Shown piece after piece: positions 54,201 to 60,200 of a stretch of 64,000 nucleotides of DNA. The stretch spans positions 77,159,601 through 77,223,600 of the forward strand of contig OZ026522.1 in assembly GCA_964019695.1 (NCBI GenBank). Direction: 5' to 3'. Made by a program: the position numbers and the translations under genes. Positions within the stretch are counted from its first letter, which is position 1. The number at the start of each line of letters is the position of its first letter. The notes under the pieces were generated by a model. That model saw only the letters and a program-made list of their open reading frames with translations, was not told the DNA's origin and made no database searches. This DNA comes from Loripinus fragilis. Its lineage: Eukaryota > Mollusca > Bivalvia > Lucinida > Lucinidae.

Positions 54201-57200
54201 ATTCTTTTTTCCGCGACAGAAATGCCTTTCAAAAAGTATCAAAATATATATTTGCCAGAAAACCTGAAAAAAATCTCAGGTTTCACCAGTAAATTTATGT
54301 AGGGTCCTGTTACCCTAAACACAGGTATTTTTGTATTTGGCCTTATGACTTTACTTATCAAAGTTAATAACTCTGCAATGCTATTCAGCCAGGCAGTGTC
54401 TATTCTAGGCATTCCACCCCAACCCCAACTCCTATTTTAGAAAGTGGGGAATATCATTATATAGACAAATAAGTGAAATATCAAAATTTAAGTCAAATGT
54501 TTACTTTTAACAAATATCCCCCAACAATTTTCAAATTCCATATTTCCTTATAAAGCCTAAAGGCCATATAAACACACTGGTATCTTCGTGAGGTCAATAC
54601 TGAGTGTATTGACCTCACGAAGATCCAGTGTGTTTATATGGCCTAATTATTACTGTCAACACTTGTATTCTCTCGCGGTATCAATATATTGAATATAGGT
54701 AAAATCAGTTATTTGACATATTCTGGTCTGATATCACTAGAAGCTACCAATATTGATACAGTTTTGTGTTCATGGGTGAAAGTTCAAAATTTTCAAAATC
54801 CTGAACTTTTGAAGGTCAAATCTTAAAAACTAGCATTACCCCTATAAAATATAAAAAAATTCAAGTTTAAACTCAATTATTTTAAGATAAATTGAAAATA
54901 AATCAGAAAAGCTATTACTTTTGAAGGTCAAATCTTAAAACTAGCATTACCCCTATAAAATATAAAAAAAATTCAAGTTTAAACTCAATTGTTTTAAGGT
55001 AAATTGAAAATAAATCAGAAAAGCTATTATAATTTTGCTGACTTTCTGGGAAAATCAGCCTCAAATCCTGAATCTAAGAATGATCCTGAAATTTTTCACC
55101 AATGCGTGTTTCACCAACAAAGAAAACCACGCTAGAAAAAGACATCTGTTGTAAAAAAAAAACCTACTTTCTGGCAATTTTTGCACTCCACAGCCAACAT
55201 TGACCAATCTCCCTGTCGAGTTCTGCCATTCCTTCCTGCTGTGCTAGAGTCAGGAGTATCCTACGTAATGTCAACACAGGCTCTTGAATTCTGAAAGATG
55301 ACTAAACACACAATATGACATTAGTATTGCGCTAGAATCACAAATAAACACAGGCTCTAGAATTAGACTAAACACATAACATGACATTAGCATTTTTGGT
55401 TAGGTATTTGATTCACATGGCTATGCAGAAGCATCAGGAAAAGTGTGGAGATAGTCTGCTTTACATCCCAGTCAATAATTTTTCAGTCATGTTGGAGCGT
55501 TCCTGGGTTGAACCAGTACTAAGAAAAGGATAAAGTGTCTTGCTAAAGGACACAGCACAGTGCCTCAGGTGAGGCTCAAACCACCAACCCCCACATTTCA
55601 AGTCGAGCACTCTACCTCTCAATCACTGCGGAACGGTGTGTAAAATATGGTGTTCTGACCTGCATCATGTTGAGCCTAGTCTGCCAGTGTGATAGAAGCT
55701 GTTGTGGTGTAACCCGGCTGCCCTCTCTGCTGTCATCAGAGGTGCTACCATCTCCTGAGAAATGAAGGAACACTCGCATTGTCTCTTCTATCTCATTCAA
55801 CATATGTAGTCTGCCAAAATAAGAGTTTAAATGTGTAAGACTGCAGGAAATTAAAATAATAAGCCAGTGCATGAGATTTCCAACAATGTGGTATGTTCGA
55901 CCAGCAAAGGCTCAGATCAGACTGCACATACGCGCAGTCTGATGAGCCTTTGCTAGTCACTTGAATATTCTATGAGTGTTAAGCTACTGACCGAATATCA
56001 TTTGGAGGTTCTAAGCTTAAAAGGAGGCTGCACAAGCTTGTCTGAGTCTACACTTGTCAAAATGCCACATTGTTGGAAATCATGTCGCGGCTCCGATGAA
56101 ATCTGTGCAATTTTGCACAGGTTTCATATTCTGTATATTTCCTGTGGCTAATTCATGATAACATTATAAGGTAACCTCTTGATTAAGGTTAAGGGTGACA
56201 CCCCAGAGTCTGCACGGTTTGCCAAAAGAATGCATTTAGGAGTCACAAGCATATATAAAGGGTCTATACAGACTGTGTAATTATATGGTTGTATATGATC
56301 AAGCCAACGTACCAAGTTGCATCAGGCTAGCTTGAATAGTTTTTGAGTTATCAATGCAGATTTCAACCGACAGACAAGGCAAACATATAGTACCCTCCGG
56401 TGTGAGCAAGCGAAGAAAAAAATAAAGAAACAGATACAAATTTCTTGCTATTGCAGGAACAAATTCTGACAAATCAAGGGCAATAACTCTGTTACAAACT
56501 AGATCTTGTCAATATGAATGCATATATAAAATTTTGTGAAATTCTGTCAATTTGTTCTCAAGAATTGGGGTGCTGGGGGTCAAAAAATTAATTTTCTAAA
56601 CATGGTCATGTGGCATATCAAATAAAAAGGGGATAATTAAGCGAAACAGGATACAAGTAAAAATTTACCCTAGGGTCAAACTGGTGACCTTGGGTGGGAT
56701 CAAAAGGTGAAATATCATTAGATTTCTTCGAGAGTGTGGGGATTTGCGATGGCGCACCATCTACTATGTTCTAGTTTAGGATTAAAATTCCTAAATTCAG
56801 GAAATAATCCTGAAGACTTTCAACCATGATAAATGCAGTAATTGAGTAGCCTTAATCATGTCGCCTACCTGACTATATGCTCATACCCCCTCTGGTAAGA
56901 GCCTATTTCCATACTGGCAGCTGATAAAGGCCCCATCTGTTCTTTACGTAGCACTTGTAACTGTTCGAAGAAACTTTCCTCTTTCTACAAAACAATACAG
57001 TAAAACCTTGAAACCTCTATCTCTGATATTTCAAGTCAGGGGCAGATCAAGCATTTCTTGCTAGGGGGTTCAAATTTACTTAAAGGGGTTTGATTGAGAT
57101 TACCTGACTATCTATTAACTTTTGCTTATTTTCTGAAAATTCTCCATGTAAATAAAATATTTTTGTCTCAAAGAGGGGTTAGACCCCCGGAGCCCCCTCT

Positions 57201-60200
57201 GGATCCACCACTGGTTCAAGGACCTGCTTTTTTTCCCTAAAATGCCACCCAAAATTTGCAGCAGATAACATTTTCAAATTCTGTTGCCAGTTTTAGCAAC
57301 TTAGCTTTGCAGAAGATTCACATGTAAAATCAAGCTTTAACTTCTCTAAAAATCATTAAAGATTTTGGTAAGTTTCTCTGCAGCAGTCATGGTTCAGGCC
57401 CCCTAGCAGACCCTCATGAAATTAAAGGGTTTTTATAAAGGCTATTTTAAGCAAAATAAAGGTTGTTTCATTGAAATTCTAACAAAAATAAAGAGCAAAT
57501 TAACGTCAAATTTTCTAGTATTTTTATCCATGTTATGATAGATGATGGTATGAAAGTGATGCAGTAAATCTTTAGCCAATAAAATTATAGCCCATTTATC
57601 ACAAATCAAAAGAAAATTACTCTTGTTGTTTACTCCCTAGGTTGAAAACCTCACTTTGAACTAAAGGCTTGTGTTTAGCAGTGTTGGATTGAAAAATAAA
57701 TCATATTTCTAATCTTGAAGAGGGGCTCTCCCCTGAAAAATTTTGAAAACTAATAAAGCAGAAGCCATCTCTGGTCATTTTCTTAGGGCAATTTTACCTT
57801 CAGTAAATGGACAATTTCAGAGGATATTTCTCCCATTTATATTGTATGCCCTATTTAAAAACAAAATTTAGAAAGATGTGCATATGTCTGTATTAGTCTT
57901 GTGTGAAGATAGATATTAATGTTCAGATTTGACAAACTTAGTGACATTAGAAAATCAGCACATTATTCAGAAGTCAATAAACCCAATGATGATATGATAT
58001 CAATTAATATTTGCCATCCCAGTTATTGCAGTTGGAAGCGTGTCCAAGTGTCCAACCTAATGTCGGGAGTTTTGCAGGTTCTATTCCCAGGTTGGGCACA
58101 CTCTTTCACTATAGTTGTCAGCTACAAGTGAAAGAGGAGCACTGAATACATGTACTTGTGAAAGGAATTGGGTTAAGCTTGCCTAGGAAAAGGGTGGTTA
58201 GGATCAACTAGTCATTCCATCATTACCTCAGCTGTGTAAAGCAAGAAATCAACCCAAAAGCATTTCTATTTACCGTACCTCACTATTTGTTACTGCTGCC
58301 TAATCTGAAGCCGCAGAATAATTTACTTTAAGACTACTATAAGAGTCACTCTGGTGCAAGAGGTAGGTTGACACAATGGTCTGACAGGGATTCATTTACA
58401 ATTTTGGGCTTATGGGTCTTGTTGCTCCCTGTTTCCCATATCAATGGGTCCAACGTCAAACTTATGAGCCCAGAACACCATTTTTCATGGCAAGTCTGCA
58501 ATATCATTGCATCTTAGCAGTCGGGAAAATAAAAACTTTGCATCCCAGAGAAAAGATTATGAGTAAAAGATGCAGGATGCGCATGTAAAAAAATCACTGG
58601 TCAGAAGATGAATACAGATTTCTGAAAAGCTCAATATGTCACAGACATTACTTTTTAACATACTTATGGTCTATATCTTCTGATCAAACTGATCTTGCAC
58701 AAAAACAGCCCCTCTAGGTGAAATTAAGTAAAAATCAGACAATAACATAGTCTTGATCACACATGTCATTGATATATAAGAAAAATGTTGATTGAAAAAA
58801 TGCTATTCTTAAAATCAATAGGAAATCTTATGTCAAACCAAGGTAAAGCCAATTGATAAAATGCAGATAATCTGCCAGAAAAACAGAATATAAGATTTGT
58901 CCAGACGATCTCCATTTGGCATCACAAGGCTTACCGAGTGATGACAAACGGTGATCCCGAGGGAGGGATTTTTCTATCCTACCCTCACACCAGTAATGGA
59001 TTCTTTTTCTTGCTTACAACTGTTTTTATTTATTTATTTATTTTGAATAAGCTTCCAGAAGTCTCTAAATACGCTAAAATGCAATTTCATTTGATGACGT
59101 AACTTGACATCCTGGATAAGATAGCATGTAAGTTTGTCACTTTCCCAATGGTATCCTGGGACAGGTATGGTTCTTGATTGTATCGATTCCTGATCTTTGC
59201 AACCTTACTTACTTTCTATCCCAGGGTAAAATCTCAGATATCCTTATCTGGTGTGCAAGAATAAGTAAGAATCATGTCTACAAGCAAACCACATTTCAGT
59301 GGGAGTGAAATAACACCATGCAATAAAATCGATAAACCACTAGTGGTTTACAGATTTTCATGAAAAGTTATGACGTCCATAATAATGTTGCAAACATAAT
59401 GATAAAATCTTATCTTTTTACGCCAGAAATGAGATTTCAAAATAATCTTTATGTCAAATGATAAATAGAATCTAACATTTGTGCTCCTGTATTATTGAAT
59501 TTATAAAAAATGTTGCGAAAAAGAGATAAAATGCTCGGCAAGCCTCCCATTTTATTTCTTTTCCTCAACTCGTTTAATGAATTCAATAAAACATGAGAAC
59601 CCATGTAAGATCCTCCATATATAACCAGAAAAACAGAATAATGTCTACAAGCATCTACCACATTTCAGTATTTGTTTCATGTACATACCTTATCTTTAGC
59701 ACTGAGTAGAATTTTCCCTAGGGCAACTGGCCAGTTACGACTACCCTTGTCCTGAAATGATGATTTTGTGACAGATTATTAAACATGATGTTTTGTTTGT
59801 TTGTTTGATTTGATTCTTTACGTCCCATCAACAATCTTTCATTTAAACACAAACCATTCTTCCTGGGTTGAACCAGTTCTAAGCTAGGATAAATGTGTCT
59901 TGCTCAAGGACCACAAAGCAGTGACGCGGGTGAGGCTCGACGGCCCCTTGGTCTCGAGTCAAGCACTCTACCACTGAGCCACTGCGCTCCCTTAAACATT
60001 ATGTGATACCTAATATCATTATAAATGAAACCATTATATTATTTGCACCAAATTAATAGATAGAATAGTCTAAGAGTTTATTCCACAAAAACTGCATGAA
60101 AATGTAAGGGGTTGGGGTGGGGGATGATAAAGCAATTTTAAGTTAAAACAGTGAAATCAGCAGAAAACTTTCTTAACCCTTTACTCCATACACTATTTTT

